64,000 nt of DNA. Origin: Amia ocellicauda. Its lineage: Eukaryota > Chordata > Actinopteri > Amiiformes > Amiidae. Numbering within the stretch: position 1 is the first letter of the stretch; every line of letters begins with the position of its first letter. The notes under the pieces were generated by a model, which was not told where the DNA came from, made no database searches, and saw only the letters and a list, made by a program, of their open reading frames with translations. Made by a program: the position numbers and the translations under genes. The stretch is taken from assembly GCF_036373705.1 (NCBI RefSeq), contig NC_089866.1, forward strand, positions 8,752,001 to 8,816,000, in the 5' to 3' direction. Below are positions 12,532-25,500 of this stretch, piece after piece.

Positions 12532-12861
12532 TGTAATTTTTATATTATACCTTGGGGAGTGAATACCAGATGACTTACACAGTCTGTGGAGTAATTTGTA
12601 TAATATGCAAGGGGCAGTATCCATTTGATACTCATTTTGTCTTTTTTGTTTTCCCAATTACATTTTCCAAATTTTCAAATTAAAACTACTGATCTAAACA
12701 AATACAACTAAATTAGAGACCAATTGGAGAATAAAGCATTATTATGACTCAATTTGATACTCATACAGTTTTTAGAACAGGTGCACTCTTTCATTCATAG
12801 TCCACCAACCTCTCACACCAGCTCTGATATTGTTCAAAATTAGCAGGCACATCAGCTACCT
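12532..12861. repeat. Right arm of the 330-bp inverted repeat
   Basis: Reverse complement of 9340-9669 with only a few mismatches. It lies in what would be MPV17L intron 3, between exon 3 (13034-13063, minus) and the inverted exon 4. It has no tRNA-like boxes, poly(A) tail or coding potential and does not look like a transposon terminus. Confidence 0.9.
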
Positions 12862-13033
12862 CAGCATAACTCTCAACACTGTAACAGTGGCAGCATTTCT
12901 ACTTGTAGTTACATGTTTGTGCACTTAATTATGTAGAGGATAGAATATTTCATTATAATGTACATTTCAAACACTAGTGAACATAACAAATACAGCAAAA
13001 TATGGACAGAAAGCATTTTAGAAACTTAGGTAC

Positions 13034-13348
13034 CTGAACAAACGGCCAGTACATGAGTCCAGTCTGAAAACCAAAAACGTATACAGTCAGTTTCACTTTA
13101 CATCCCCATTACAGTTCTGTAAATAAAATAATTTAAAAATGTAAAGGAAATATAAATAGAATAGGAAAAAGGGTCTCAATGTGTGGGTTAACATGTGGAT
13201 ATGTGTGAGAGAATTATAGAGGGGAGATTGGACTGAATTATAAAACCATGACTTTTCCTCACGTGCTCCAGTCATACCTTGTAGGTGTTCAGGAATTTCT
13301 CCCTCCAGTCTTGCAGGATGTCCTCCTTGCCCTCAAGAAAACTCATCC
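13034..13348 (-). pseudogene. MPV17L: MPV17L exons 2 and 3, intact
   Basis: Exon 2 (13278-13348) reads MSFLEGKEDILQDWREKF and on to LNTYK, between a TAG acceptor and a GTATGA donor. Exon 3 (13034-13063) is a 30-base micro-exon encoding TGLMYWPFVQ, between a TTTTCAG acceptor and a GTACCT donor. Both match MPV17L, a four-helix membrane protein of the MPV17/PMP22 family linked to peroxisomal and mitochondrial reactive-oxygen metabolism. Phases agree: exon 2 needs one base from exon 1, and exons 2 to 3 and 3 to 4 join in phase 0. The exons themselves look functional. The locus is called pseudogene only because of the state of exon 1 and the orientation of exon 4. Confidence 0.88.
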
Positions 13349-14537
13349 CTACATCACAAAGATAAATATGTCACTGGCGGTCACCATCCATGGGTGACAG
13401 GATATGTCACCACTCTGTATTGGCACAAAGAGTGTTTTATTTTGCTATCTTTTGTTGCCTACATGTCTGCAGTACAGGAATACAGCCCTAAGATAGCTTG
13501 AACGGCATTCCCAATATACCCTTTTCAAAAATGACAGTGCACACATAAAGCACACAGGTGAGATAAAGCATGGAATAAACCATGGCAAACTATGGAAAAA
13601 GCCATGGAGAAGCAAAGTGAATGCCTGGAATATAGCCTACATGGTACTACTGTGCACATTTACTGAGGTAAACTTTCATAAGATTTGTTACCAGTACATA
13701 ATGATTAATTGGTGCTAAACATGTGGGCATATTCATCTTTTAATCATTTTATATTCAGGTCAAAAGTTCACCCGTCAGTGACATTTCCCTAACTGAACTA
13801 TTTTACACTGGCTGTACAGTGGCGCCCTCTACTGGCATTTATGACAGATTTTAGTATTATACAGTAATGTACTACCAGCAATCTGAGATGTTAAGCTAAT
13901 AAATGGTTATTCTTATCCTTATTCTTATTTTGCAGATGCCCTTCATCAAGATTCATGTCGAGTATTACTAGGTGGACTGGCTTTTGCTGTGTTTGTTTGT
14001 CTTTCCACCTGGTTGTCTATTGTCCTTGTCTTCCTGAAACATGACAGAGGTCAGGAAGAGAAAGCAGGAGTTAAAGCAGTCTGACCTTGTACTCCATTAA
14101 TGGTTTAAAATGGAAATGAAATGTATGTTTGATATTTCCAAACCAACTTGAATATGTTCTGCTTCAATTCAGTCGTTTGAAAGTCTTGTACGTGGGACAT
14201 GATCTGAGATATGCAATATTTAGTTATATACAGAGAGAGTTCAGAATGATGTACAATAAATATAGAGCACAACATCATGCGATTGCCGTACAATGTATCA
14301 ACATATTATAAAGCAACTAACATAGAGAATATATCATGACACTGAAGTACATTTCCCCATCTATCTCTGTGACAGAGAAAGCAAAGTACGAACATGGTAA
14401 AGAAGGTAGAGCCCCTACGCTAGTCGTGGCAGGAATCCCAGGCGTCAGGACCCCATGATGCGGCATCTGACCCCTGAGTGGAAACACTACCTGTATCCCA
14501 CCAGAGCCCAGGGTCCGAGCGAGCTGAGCTCCTCTCC

Positions 14538-14792
14538 CTGTGCAGAAGACGCTGGTGGCGGCGGTCTGGTCCAGCTGCAGTTTGCGCGTCACGGCGCCGG
14601 CGGATCTCCCGGGAAAACGCCGCTCCAGCGCGCGCATCCACACGCAGTTGAAGTTGCCGTGGAAACCGAACGCCACGAGCGGCACTTTCTGCGCGCGCGG
14701 TTCCAGTCCAGCCGGTCGCGCGCCGTCGCGCACAACAGGCAGCCGCGGAAAAGCCCTGCTCGTTTAGAAAGCCAAGGAAATGCTGTCTTTTG
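14538..14792 (-). pseudogene. MPV17L: MPV17L exon 1, degraded remnant
   Basis: The clear family match is VAFGFHGNFNCVWMRALERR followed by FPGRSAGAVTRKL, LDQ and ATSVFCTG, in one minus-strand frame. Upstream of it, PWLSKRAGLFRGCLL and DRLDWNRARR lie in a different frame, so there is a frameshift near the GC-rich CGCGCGCAGAAAG. About four codons seem missing between LDQ and ATSVF. No start codon precedes PW in frame (a TAG at 14793-14795 does). At the expected end, ACAG is followed by GGAGAG instead of a GT donor. These point to a decayed exon. A run of sequencing errors in a GC-rich exon is the main alternative. Confidence 0.7.
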
Positions 14793-14949
14793 CTATAGCA
14801 GATGGAATGAGAAAAATCGCAGTAGTCATTTAAAATGCATTTGGAAAAACACATTCCATCGAACCCGAGAATCTGCTGGAATCTCTTGGATTAAGCCGGA
14901 GACGGATCCGATTTCCCCGTAATACTGTTCGTTCTGCTTCAAAGGGGAC

Positions 14950-16255
14950 CCGCACAGCCGTCGTTCCGCTGGCATTTTGATAAATGAGTATCTTAAAAGA
15001 ATTCAATCAATCCGATGTCTGACAGTAGATGCACAGGCAGACTCCGACAGTTGCATCTCCATCCCTAGCTTTAATAAAGTGCATTAGAATGAAAAAGCAC
15101 CTGCCAGCCCCCTCTGCTGAACCAGTGACTGTAGCCCAGTGTCGGGGCAATGGAAAAAATCTGGTTTAATTATAAACTAGCCAGAAAACTACACCAAAAG
15201 AGTGTCGAAACTCTCTTCATCAACATGCAACGTGACAAACGTATACCATCACATTGCAACACAAATGCAATTTAAGTAGCCTTGTAGTATAGCATTTATA
15301 TTTATTGTATTTGCATAGATCATATATTGTAAAAGACCATTTAAAAATACATTTAACATGCAATTATAGAAGCCTAGCATTTAACTGTTGATCCCAATAC
15401 AGAACTAATGCTCTGGGCAGTGGGTTATACAGAGGATTGCCCACCTGACTAATTCTGTCCATTTACTTAATGAAGTTATTCCTTCCTGATCCTGATCGCC
15501 TGTACATAATCTCCTGAGGATTGTTCAATAACTTCATCCCCCGAGTCATTTTTATAGAGCCTTGTAGTTGTCGTGTAAGTGGTGTGAACCAACAACAAAT
15601 AGGACGAATTACAATTTTAACGACCGAGTTAATAAAAAACGCAATATTAAAACCGGGATGTAATAAGTTATAAGAAGAAAAAGCATTAAGAAAATATAAT
15701 GAAAGCAGATAATGCATTATTATTTATTGCAATATTATATGAGACTGAAAATGATCACCTGTTTGACACCCCATGTATAAGATATATATTTAATATCACA
15801 TATATACAGGGTGAAGCAAAGCCACTATACAGTGGTTGGCCTATACATTTCTTCATACAGTAAAATAAAATTAATTATTTTCAACTACATGTCAAGCTGT
15901 ATCAACAGAAAAACACAATTAGGAAAATATGAGAATTAAAATAAGGTATCATATTTATTTAACTGCACAAATATGCAGCAGTAGAGTGACTTCTGCTTCT
16001 CGCCGTATAGTAAATAACTATAACATTGTGCATATGTATGAGTCTTACATATGGGATATATGAATTGCCTTCTATGTTAATTAGTGTATTTTCTATTCTG
16101 TCCTATTCGGTGTCTTCACATGTAATGAGTATGTATTGGTCCTGAGGTGGACATTACCGGCAGTAAGAAGCAGGACATTGGACAGAAAAGGTGTAAAGCA
16201 ATATATTTACAACAACAAGAAAATCAGCTTGAATGTGGAGAAAGCGGAGCTGGGG

Positions 16256-16258
<3 letters not shown>
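14950..16258. other. Intergenic region between MPV17L and PDXDC1
   Basis: The two genes would be transcribed divergently from here. The region is mostly AT-rich and I see no exon, RNA gene or intact mobile element in it. Confidence 0.5.

Positions 16259-16324
<66 letters not shown>
16259..16324. repeat. (CT)n microsatellite at the PDXDC1 promoter
   Basis: About 33 uninterrupted CT units lie immediately upstream of the CpG-rich PDXDC1 promoter. GA/CT tracts near promoters can bind GAGA-type factors or form triplexes, but no role is shown here. The serine/leucine and arginine/glutamate open frames across it are artefacts. Confidence 0.97.
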
Positions 16325-16326
<2 letters not shown>

Positions 16327-16533
16327 GCGCTGCCCACGGTGCGCGTCGTGACGTCAGCGCTGCCAGCGTGGAAAGCGGAGCCACTTTCCAGGAAGTAAAC
16401 GGACACCGCTGGTGGAGCGCAGAGGAGTCATATTAGCGAATCGGGGGGATACATACCATCCAGATATCACAGCACCCCCCAAACAGAGGGCATCCAGCCG
16501 GGGCCGTCGACCTGCCCCTGCCTCCCGTCGCTA
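16325..16533 (+). promoter_or_regulatory. PDXDC1: PDXDC1 promoter and 5' UTR
   Basis: This is a CpG-rich segment ending at the PDXDC1 start codon. A perfect palindromic CRE, TGACGTCA, lies at 16349-16356, and CCAGGAAGT near 16387 resembles an ETS site. No TATA box is evident. The transcription start is not mapped; it is placed here by base composition and position. Confidence 0.6.
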
Positions 16534-19500
16534 ATGGAGAAGCCTGTTCACCAGGTAATGTGATTACAGGACTTCGCTTTCTCAGCTGACACGGAACTAG
16601 ATGCAGGACGTTTCCTTATCGTTACATTAGCGATAATAAAGCGTGTTGTTGTGCATCGTCTATGTACGTGGATATTAGGATTGTGATCTTACATCGGTGG
16701 TTCAATCAATGCAATGAGATACAAATAAAATGTGTGGCTTCACAATACGTTTTTATAGTCCTGCGTTGGTAAATGAAAAAATTAAAAAATCGCTGACTGT
16801 AGAGCAGGGTGAGCTGGGCTGGGGTGAGGTGTCAGAAACAGGAGAGCGCTGGACGTGCAAAAAGAGACAGACAGACATGAAACGATAGGCATACTTGTCT
16901 TAAGCGCTTTCTTTTCTTAAGAATGGTGCGCACATATGTTTTTATTATGACAAGCCGTGTGCGTAAAGATGTGTCCAGCTGTGCGCTTTAAATGGCACTA
17001 GCACTGAAGTGGCGTTGTTGTAGCGCAGATCTGCACAATCCCACCGATCCCATTGGTGGAGCAGCGCAGACCTACACGGACGCGACCTGGGTTAACTAGG
17101 ATTCAAATCCACACTTTGATCAGTCTGCGTTGTATCCTTTACGTCCCGGTTAAATAGCTGCGTGCTGTAATCCGTGTATGCCAAGACTGGGCTTTATTTG
17201 CGTGCTCGGCCATGAATCATGTGGTTTTACAAGCGCTTCTCTGAGGGGACTGTCTCTAAATGGGCACTGAACTATACAGGTTAACTGATCTGCCTGTTGT
17301 TGTCATGCAGTGCCCCCTTTTCAAACCATACCACACTTGTTCATATTAGAGGTGGGGTCCTAATTTTTGTCTGGATGTAGTAAGAGTTTTATAAGAAGGT
17401 GATATTGTATCATACAGGAGCTTGTTTCTCTTGCAACAGGGACATCTGCCAGCTGAAACAACCACTGCCCTAGTATTTGAAATCAAAAACAATTGTGCAT
17501 TTTTGTTCCATGTAATACTTGTATTTCAGGTTTGTTGCACCCATACTCCAAATCCTTTCTGGTGATTACAGTGCTCTGCTGAGCTCTATTAACCAGTTAC
17601 TATACACTCCTGTTAGTCAGGTTTTTGTTTTTTCTATTCCAGAAAGTAAGGTATGGTTCTTCAGCTGATTTTATAGGTGAAATTCAGAGCGCTTTCCAAA
17701 AATCTCGGGGGAAATTACATCACTGAATAGCAGACAGTGCTGTTCCGGATACCAGCACTGGCCACGAGATGCAGGCTGTGTGACTGCCAAACCCCCAGGT
17801 GCTGCTTTTTCACCAATAGGTAGAAATGGCATTGTAATCTCTATAATCAAATTCTACATGTATTTGGGATTGCTCCCTTATTCACATTTTAGCAGTGTTT
17901 CTTTATCCTCTGGCCTCACAATTTTGAGGGGTGAGACCATAGACTTAAATTACTATGCACACCAGAACCATATTTACTTCTTCTTATCTATTTATCTATT
18001 TTATTTATCCAGGGGGACTTACAGGTTAGACATTTACCTTGTCCTGTGTCTTTGATGAAGATTCAGATAGAAACCTTGCTTATATCAGACCTTTCAGTCA
18101 TTTGCTTACTGATACACACTTGCTTAGGGTTGAGGCCTAGGTTAGGAAAACTAGCCTTTTCCTTTCCACTAATTTCCAGGACTTTATTTGCTGCTTTATT
18201 ATTGAATCCTCTTTAATTGTTGAAGAAGCAGTGATCCAGTTAAACATGTGAGGTCCAAATTTTAAAAACTAGCCTAATTTTTTTTTTTTTTTTTTTTAAA
18301 GATCATCATCATTTAACCATCATTATCATCATAATAATATTATTACTATAGGTTCACAGATTGTCCTTTGAATGTTGATTGTTTTATCCTGTGAATGGTC
18401 TACTGATTCAGAGAGACACAATTTTCTGCTCCCAGGCTTACAGAAGGCCTCAGTTTAGTATCTAATCTTTGCAATACGTTTCACAAAGGAAAGGAGCCTG
18501 GTTATTGTTCCTGATGCTGCATGTCACTCTGCAGGCTTGAAGCTGGGAGGTAATTAGATTGACCTTTGTTGAAGTTTAAACTGCATCAACCTTTTGATCC
18601 GCCTTTGTGGGGACCACATTAGAGTGTGGCAGGATGGGGTATTGTTGTGGAAAGCTCCAGTACAAAGCAGGTGATTTGCACACAGTGGCTCTGTGTCAAC
18701 AACGCACCTTAGCACAGCTTGTTCCGGCTGGGCTGGATCAAAGGTCGACACGGCACCTCTTTCCTCACTGTACCGGAACGAGAGGGAGGCTCATTAGAGT
18801 GCAAGTGCAACGGGCATTGCCAGAGAGGACATGCTGCCTGTCCTGTAAAATCGCTTTGCATATTTATATTTGGCTGAATATATCCGAGGGACGTAAGTCT
18901 ACACTTGAGTCTGGTGTGAGCGTTTTGTTTATTAATCTCGTGTTTCCCCCCCACCAAGGGCACTCTGGGTGTTTACAAAGCAGAAAACATGCCATGAACC
19001 CGGCAGGAAAGCGACACTGGAGTGGGGATGTGAGACTCTGGGTCAATATCACATGCTTGGCAATCTCATTTCCTTAAGTAAACTCTGTTTCTTCATAATA
19101 GTCAATTTGTGCTTAATTTCCACTGGGAAGTGCAGCCACAGTAAAAGAATATTACCCCCTTGACAAATATAATATGATTGACACTGCATGGATACATTAA
19201 ATAATTCATAATCAGTTTGAGAAAATGATACAAAAGAATACAAATGTCTGGTACTACAGTGCCTATAGAAAGTCTACATCCCCTTGAACTTTTTCACATT
19301 TTGTTGTGTCAGTGCCTCAGAGTTTTATGCATTTAAATGAGGATTTTTTCCCCATTTATCTACACACCATACTCCACACTGTTATGGGGGAAAAACACTA
19401 TTGTGAAAATAAATAGGCCTATATATTAAAAATACAAAACTTAAATATCATAATTGGTTAAGTCTCCACCCTTGTGTGTTAATACGTGGTGGCTGCACCA

Positions 19501-22500
19501 TTTGCCAGAGTTAAAGCAGTCTGTTGGGATAGGTCTTTGCACACCTAGATTTGGCAATATTTCACCATTGTTCTGTAAAAAACTGTTCAAGCTGTGTCAA
19601 GTTCCTTGGGGAGCGTTAATGGACACCAATCTTCAAGTCACGTCATACATTTCCCATTGAATTTAGGTTGGGCTGAGCCACTCAAGGATATTTAGTGTAG
19701 TGTAGCTCTGGCTGTGTGCTTCGCATCATTGTCATGCTGAAAGGTGAATTTCCATCCCAGTTTCAGCTTTCTTGCAGAGTGCAGCAGGTTCTCTTCAAGG
19801 ATTTTTCTGTACTTTGCTCCATTCATTTTCCCATTATCCTGAAAAGTGCCCTGCCGATGAGAAACATCCCTATAACATGATTCTGCCAGCACCATGCTTC
19901 ACAGTAGGGATGGTGTTCTTTAGATGATGCACTGTGTTGAGTTTGTACATAAACAAACTGTTTGCCACATGGCTACAGAATCTCCTGAGTGTTGCATACT
20001 TCAAACAGGAGTTAAGGTGGACTTTGTTGGATAATGGCACACTTTGACCAGTCTTAACTATAAAAGCCTGTAGCTCTTGCAATGTTGTTGTTGGCTTCTC
20101 GGTAGCCTCTTGGTATCAGTCTCCTTCTTGCTCAGTCATCCCGTTTGGAGGGATGACCTCATCTTGGCAGGGTCTCGATGGTGCCATACACCTTCCACTT
20201 CTTAATAATCATCTTGATGGTGCTCCATGGAATATTCAAGGCCTTTGATAGGAATACAAATGTATCCCCTTGTTTATCCCTGAGCTATTTTGAAACCTCC
20301 TTGTTGCTCTTTGCTTTCAAATGCACTACCAGCAGAATGAACCTGCATGTTTTTTATTTACTTGGAAGTTGTTGGGTAGGATGTGAAGATAAAATAAATA
20401 ATAATACTATATTTTAATTACAAGTTATAAGGCAACAATAGTTGACAATTTGAAAGGGAGGTAGACTTTCTATAGGCACTGTATATTCAACTTTTGTAAT
20501 TTTTTTAAGTTTGGATAATAAGCAGAACTTTGTTTTGCTTTACAGTAGTGTCTTTAGTGAAACAAGATGTGTCCTTTCTGCTTAAGCTGACCTGTATTTC
20601 TCTGCTTTGTCCAGATGGTGGTTGACCCCACGCTCGCGGAGATGGGAAAGAATCTCAATGAGGCCATGAAGATTTTGGAGGATGGTCAAAGGTGCTCAGT
20701 TTTCTTCTGCTCAGCCCTTGTGTGATTTTATACTTGTGTATTCCTCCCTCCCTTGCTTGATTCAGTGTTGGAATATGTTAAAGTAACTTAATGATTCATT
20801 TTCTTATGCAAGTAGACCTCAAGGACAATGTCATTGCCCCCAACTTGGTGTGGAATGGTGCACTGTGAGATGTGACTTTTACCTGCTCTGGCTGGAATGA
20901 GACTTTTTCCCTCCAGTGTTGATATCCCTTTTCCTTGTTTTCTGTCTTGCTGCAGGGAAGCGGAAGAGGACAAAGACAAAAGGAGATATGGGCGGAAGGA
21001 CATCCCAGGGCCTCTTCAGGGAAGGTAAGGAGGCAGCATTCCATCGCTACCAAGACTGTGCAGAAATAACACTGACATTGTGCAGAGAGAAGACCCACAA
21101 GTGACATGTTTTTATCTGGCACTCAACGAATGTCCTTTGGTGGCATTGCACCTGACAGCTGATAGATCTCCCCTCCTTGTTAATTCTTGAATATAGACGT
21201 TTTATTAAAAACAAAGTAAATAAATCTATTTCATGTAACAAAATCAAATAACTTGCATACTTTGCATTTGCATGTCATTTAACATACCTTTTTTCGGTAA
21301 CAAATATATTTTCTTCCTTTTGTGTATCAAGATTAATGCTTTCTCCTTCTCTGTGTGTCTGCAGTGGGCAGGACATGGCCAGCATCCTCCAGCTGGTTCA
21401 GAACCTGATGCATGGGGACGAGGAGGAAGATAATCAAAGTTACCGGTAACTTTAACTTAACAACATGGCTTCTCAAAGCTGTAAAGTTGGTGGGCCAGTG
21501 GAGTGTGTCATGTCATGTCTGTCCCAATTGACATTTGGAAACTTACTCAGCCAGTCACATGGCTTTGTTTCAAGTTCCATAGCGAAAAATGCATTATAAT
21601 ATCCAATAACTAAGCTACTGAACCGCCCCGTCGCTCAGCTCCCCTGTGACTTCTCTGCCCCCGCACTGGTCTACTCCTGTGCCTGTGTCCGCCCCCTCCA
21701 CTCGCTGGGCTCCTCAGTGCTGTGACCCTGTTGGTGCCGTGTTGTTCTCCAGCAGGATGCAGAACGTGGGGGAGCAAGGGCACATGGCCTTGCTGGGACA
21801 CAGCCTGGCGGCCTACATCTCGGTGCTGGACAGGGAGCGGCTGAGGAAACTGACCACACGCATCCTGTCGGACACCACCCTCTGGCTCTGCCGCCTCTTC
21901 AGGTCTGTATGGCAGCTCTGGACTGCATCCAGGGTGCAGTGTGAAGCTGGTTGGACTCTTTAAGCCATTGCCATAGTCGCATTCTCTTCCGCCCAGCCGG
22001 ATTATCCTAACTGACCTTGTTTGTACTTGCAAAGGAATGGCCATATTGTAGGCAGACTAATGTGCTATTGGGCCTAGATGTGTCTGTGACCAGTGTTTCA
22101 AAGCATGGATTGATGGACGCTATTGCTCCAAAAGTCTGGGTTATTAACCCCCTTTCAAGTTGTCTGCATTCACATTCATTTATTTGTTTGTATAACTTGG
22201 CAAATTGAGCTTGTGGCAGAGGATATTTTGGTCTGGCGTTACATGTGTGTGTTTTTAAAGGTTTGTCTTGTCATGTTTGCCAGGTATGAGAGTGGCTCAG
22301 CCTATTACCACGAGGATGACCGGGAGGGGCTGCTCAAAGTGTGCCGTCTGGTCATCCACTCACGCTATGAGGACTACTCGACCGAGGGCTTCACTGTCCT
22401 GAACAGCAAACAGCCAATCATCTACCAGAGTGCAGCCTGCAGGCAGGGACTGGGACAACACCTCTGCAACCAGGTACTGTCCCAGTCCCTTGGAATGATA

Positions 22501-25500
22501 CACGCCTCTGTTCCTATGCAAATACATTATAATCAAAGTATAGTACAGTAAAGTACAACAAAATACAGTATAACACAATACAAATTACAAAGGCGCCATT
22601 ACATGGAACTTACTTCAAAGAAATATGCAAAGTACCTCTGTCAACCATAAAGCTTTGGCAAACAGATTTTTAGATTTTTTATGTTTTTATATGGCAATTA
22701 AAGCATTCCCAAGCAATGTGGTGAAGAATTGCATGAATTGACCTGTTTGCAAAGCGCTCTGCCTTTTGCTGTCTTCAGATGCACTTCACAGAAATTAAAG
22801 TGTCCAGAAATCAGATACGCCTCTGTCCCCGACTAGCACTCGATACTTCTATATGCACAGCTGTGGATTGTGTGGTTAGAGATGGATAGTGGGATCCGCT
22901 CTGTGTGGGCAATTTTAATTACTTAGTGTTCCCATAGCTACAGATAATTTAATGTGCTCTTTGTTGCTCTGTATAGGGCATGTCCATTAATTTTCAGTCA
23001 TAGTGGTGGTGCACTATTGTTTATGATACAGCTTGTTAAAATGTTGTGTTTCAGGTTTGTGCATACCAGCCCCGCAAACCAGATTAACATGTAGGTCCTC
23101 CTGGAGCAAAAATGTTGAGTGTAGAACAGGCACGCAAACAGATGCACAAGAGACAGTGTTTCAGTCTGAGAGGCGTTACCGCTCCTGGACCTTGGGGTGT
23201 GTGTTTGTCTCAACAGTGTCGAGAGTGATCCGAGTGGTTTAACCCGCCTTACTCAGGATTTCCCTGCTCACATCCTAGTTTGTGTCACTGTGTATATATG
23301 TTTATGTTAATCAACTTACATATCAAGTGTGCATTGCACTTGTAAAGCTCTCTCAGGCAATTACTTTATGAAAATCAATTGATTCATCTGTGTAATAAAC
23401 AAAACATGTATTTATTTTATTTTTTTAATTACTCCTGTCATTGAATATCTTCCATTTGCTGTTTTTTAATGTACTTTTGTATGGGTAGCTGACACCCTGC
23501 TTAATACTTCTATGATCTTTTTAGGTATCTGTTCACTGTAGCAGCAATACAGTAAATTGTCTGTGTGCACCTATAGGATACTGGCTGAGAAGGCTGCTAG
23601 GACACATGAAAGTGTCTATAGGACTTCGATCTGGAGAGTTGAAAGAGTAATTTTGTGTAGGGTATTGATGTGCGTTCAATATTGATGGTGTACAACAGAG
23701 CTAGAAGCCAGAGATACAGGTACAACCCCGAGTATTGAGTTGTGTGAGCTCTGGTGTGCGGGATATCGACGTCCTTTTGACCGAGTGTCTCTCTCCCCAG
23801 CTGGGTCTGCCTCTGTCCAGCCTGTGCTCAGTGCCCTGCAACACCATGTTTGGATCCCAGCACCAGATGGTAGGATTTACTTCTTGTTTGTTTGTTATTA
23901 TTACATTTCTTAACAGATGCGCTTATCCAGGAAGGCTTATAATATATCAGATTTTTACATGCAATTACCAATTTATACAGATGGGTTTTTAACTGGAGCA
24001 ATCTAGGAACAGTATCTTGCTGAAGGGTACAGCAGCAGTGTCCCCCACCTGGGATTGAACCCATACCCCTCCGCTCCAGAGTCCAGAGCCCTGACTCCAC
24101 CCTGCTGCCCTATTTAATAATTAATTCCATATTGTTTTGTTTTTGGTTGTTTTGCTATTGTTTTTTTCTTTTCATCATTTTCTCCTGTGCTCGTAATCTC
24201 ATTCATTTTGGTTAGATTCACATCGGGAGTGTACATGTACATTGCCTTAGTGTGCCGCTCAGACAGAGATAAGAGTCTTTGTCAGCACTTGACTTGACTG
24301 TGTCTGCGGCTGTGTTTTATCTGTGCAGGACGTGGCTCTTCTGGACAGACTGATTAAAGATGATGTCGACTCCGGAAAGCTCCCTTTGCTGTTGATAGCG
24401 AATGCCGGTGAGTGTTTCTATATCGGTATCTATCAAGCTCAATGTCTGGGCAAGGCAGGCCTTCTCCAAACCATACTGTGGCACTAATCCTGCTGCTGTT
24501 TGCCTCTCCCCAGGAACACCAGGTGCCGGGCACACAGACAAGCTGGGCCGCCTCAAGGAGCTGTGTGCACAGTACAGCATGTGGCTGCATGTGGAAGGGT
24601 AGGCCTGTCTACACCCCCACTCCCTGCAGACTGACCCTGTCCAGAGACACCCAAGTGAAATGCTAAATGCCAGCAGCATCCATTTCTACTGCATAATGTC
24701 TCATAGGTTATCACAGCAGTTGGTCTTGAGTATGAAACCAGTAGTAGAGAATGTAAGGATAGATATGTGAGAGAGGTTAGATATGTTTTTTTATTTATTT
24801 ATCAGACAACTGGATCATAAGATGTAATAATTCTCATGTGCAGTTCAAATATTTTTTTCAAAATAGAGAGAGACCAAAGGACCTTTCCCCATGAAGTAAA
24901 TTGATGGATGAATATCAAGCTAGTAAAAAGAATTATCTTGATGTCTGATTTACCTTTAATATGCCCTTCGTATCACAGTACAGGTTCAGAACAGACCGAT
25001 GATGGGCCACCATTGTGTACATCTTAAATAAATATATTTTAATTAAAATAGTGTTTATCCACTGTACCAATCCAAGCCATGTTATTGCCTAAATGCCTTT
25101 TGGTGCTGGTTTCTAACATTCCCCTGTTTACCCAGTTTATATTCTGTGCCGTACACCCTTCATCTTCAAATCCAACTGGAGGGAAAGATAGAAATTAGAC
25201 CCTTATAATCCCTTTGACGGACCCTTTGTGAAAACCAGTTTGGAATCGTTGTTGATGTCTTTTCCCCTCGTTGAGCCAATGCCACTGACTTGTTTGTTTC
25301 AGAGTCAACCTGGCGACCCTGGCACTGGGCTATGTCACATCCTCTGTGATGGTAAGTATCACCATCCTGTCCCATTGTCTAAAACACACAGATTCTCCAT
25401 CACATGGAGATGTGTTTCTGGCTTTATAAATGCCATCTGTCAGCTCCGATCTCCTTACACCCCCTTGTAGGCAGCCACCAAGTGTGACAGCATGACCCTG

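Noticed and set aside
9340-12861. Reading the 330-bp arms as terminal repeats of a 3.5-kb transposon that captured MPV17L exon 4
   Set aside because: No target-site duplication flanks the arms, there is no associated transposase other than the separate, self-contained Tc1, and the rest of MPV17L continues immediately outside. An inversion explains all of this more simply.
14455-14922. Plus-strand 155-codon open frame across MPV17L exon 1
   Set aside because: It is the antisense shadow of a GC-rich exon. The minus strand carries the recognisable family motif.
16136-16436. Ser-Leu and Arg-Glu open frames over the CT tract
   Set aside because: Pure microsatellite translation with no supporting flanking similarity.
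18607-19077. 156-codon open frame in PDXDC1 intron 1
   Set aside because: No homology signal and no splice linkage; it lies within the long first intron and is probably chance.
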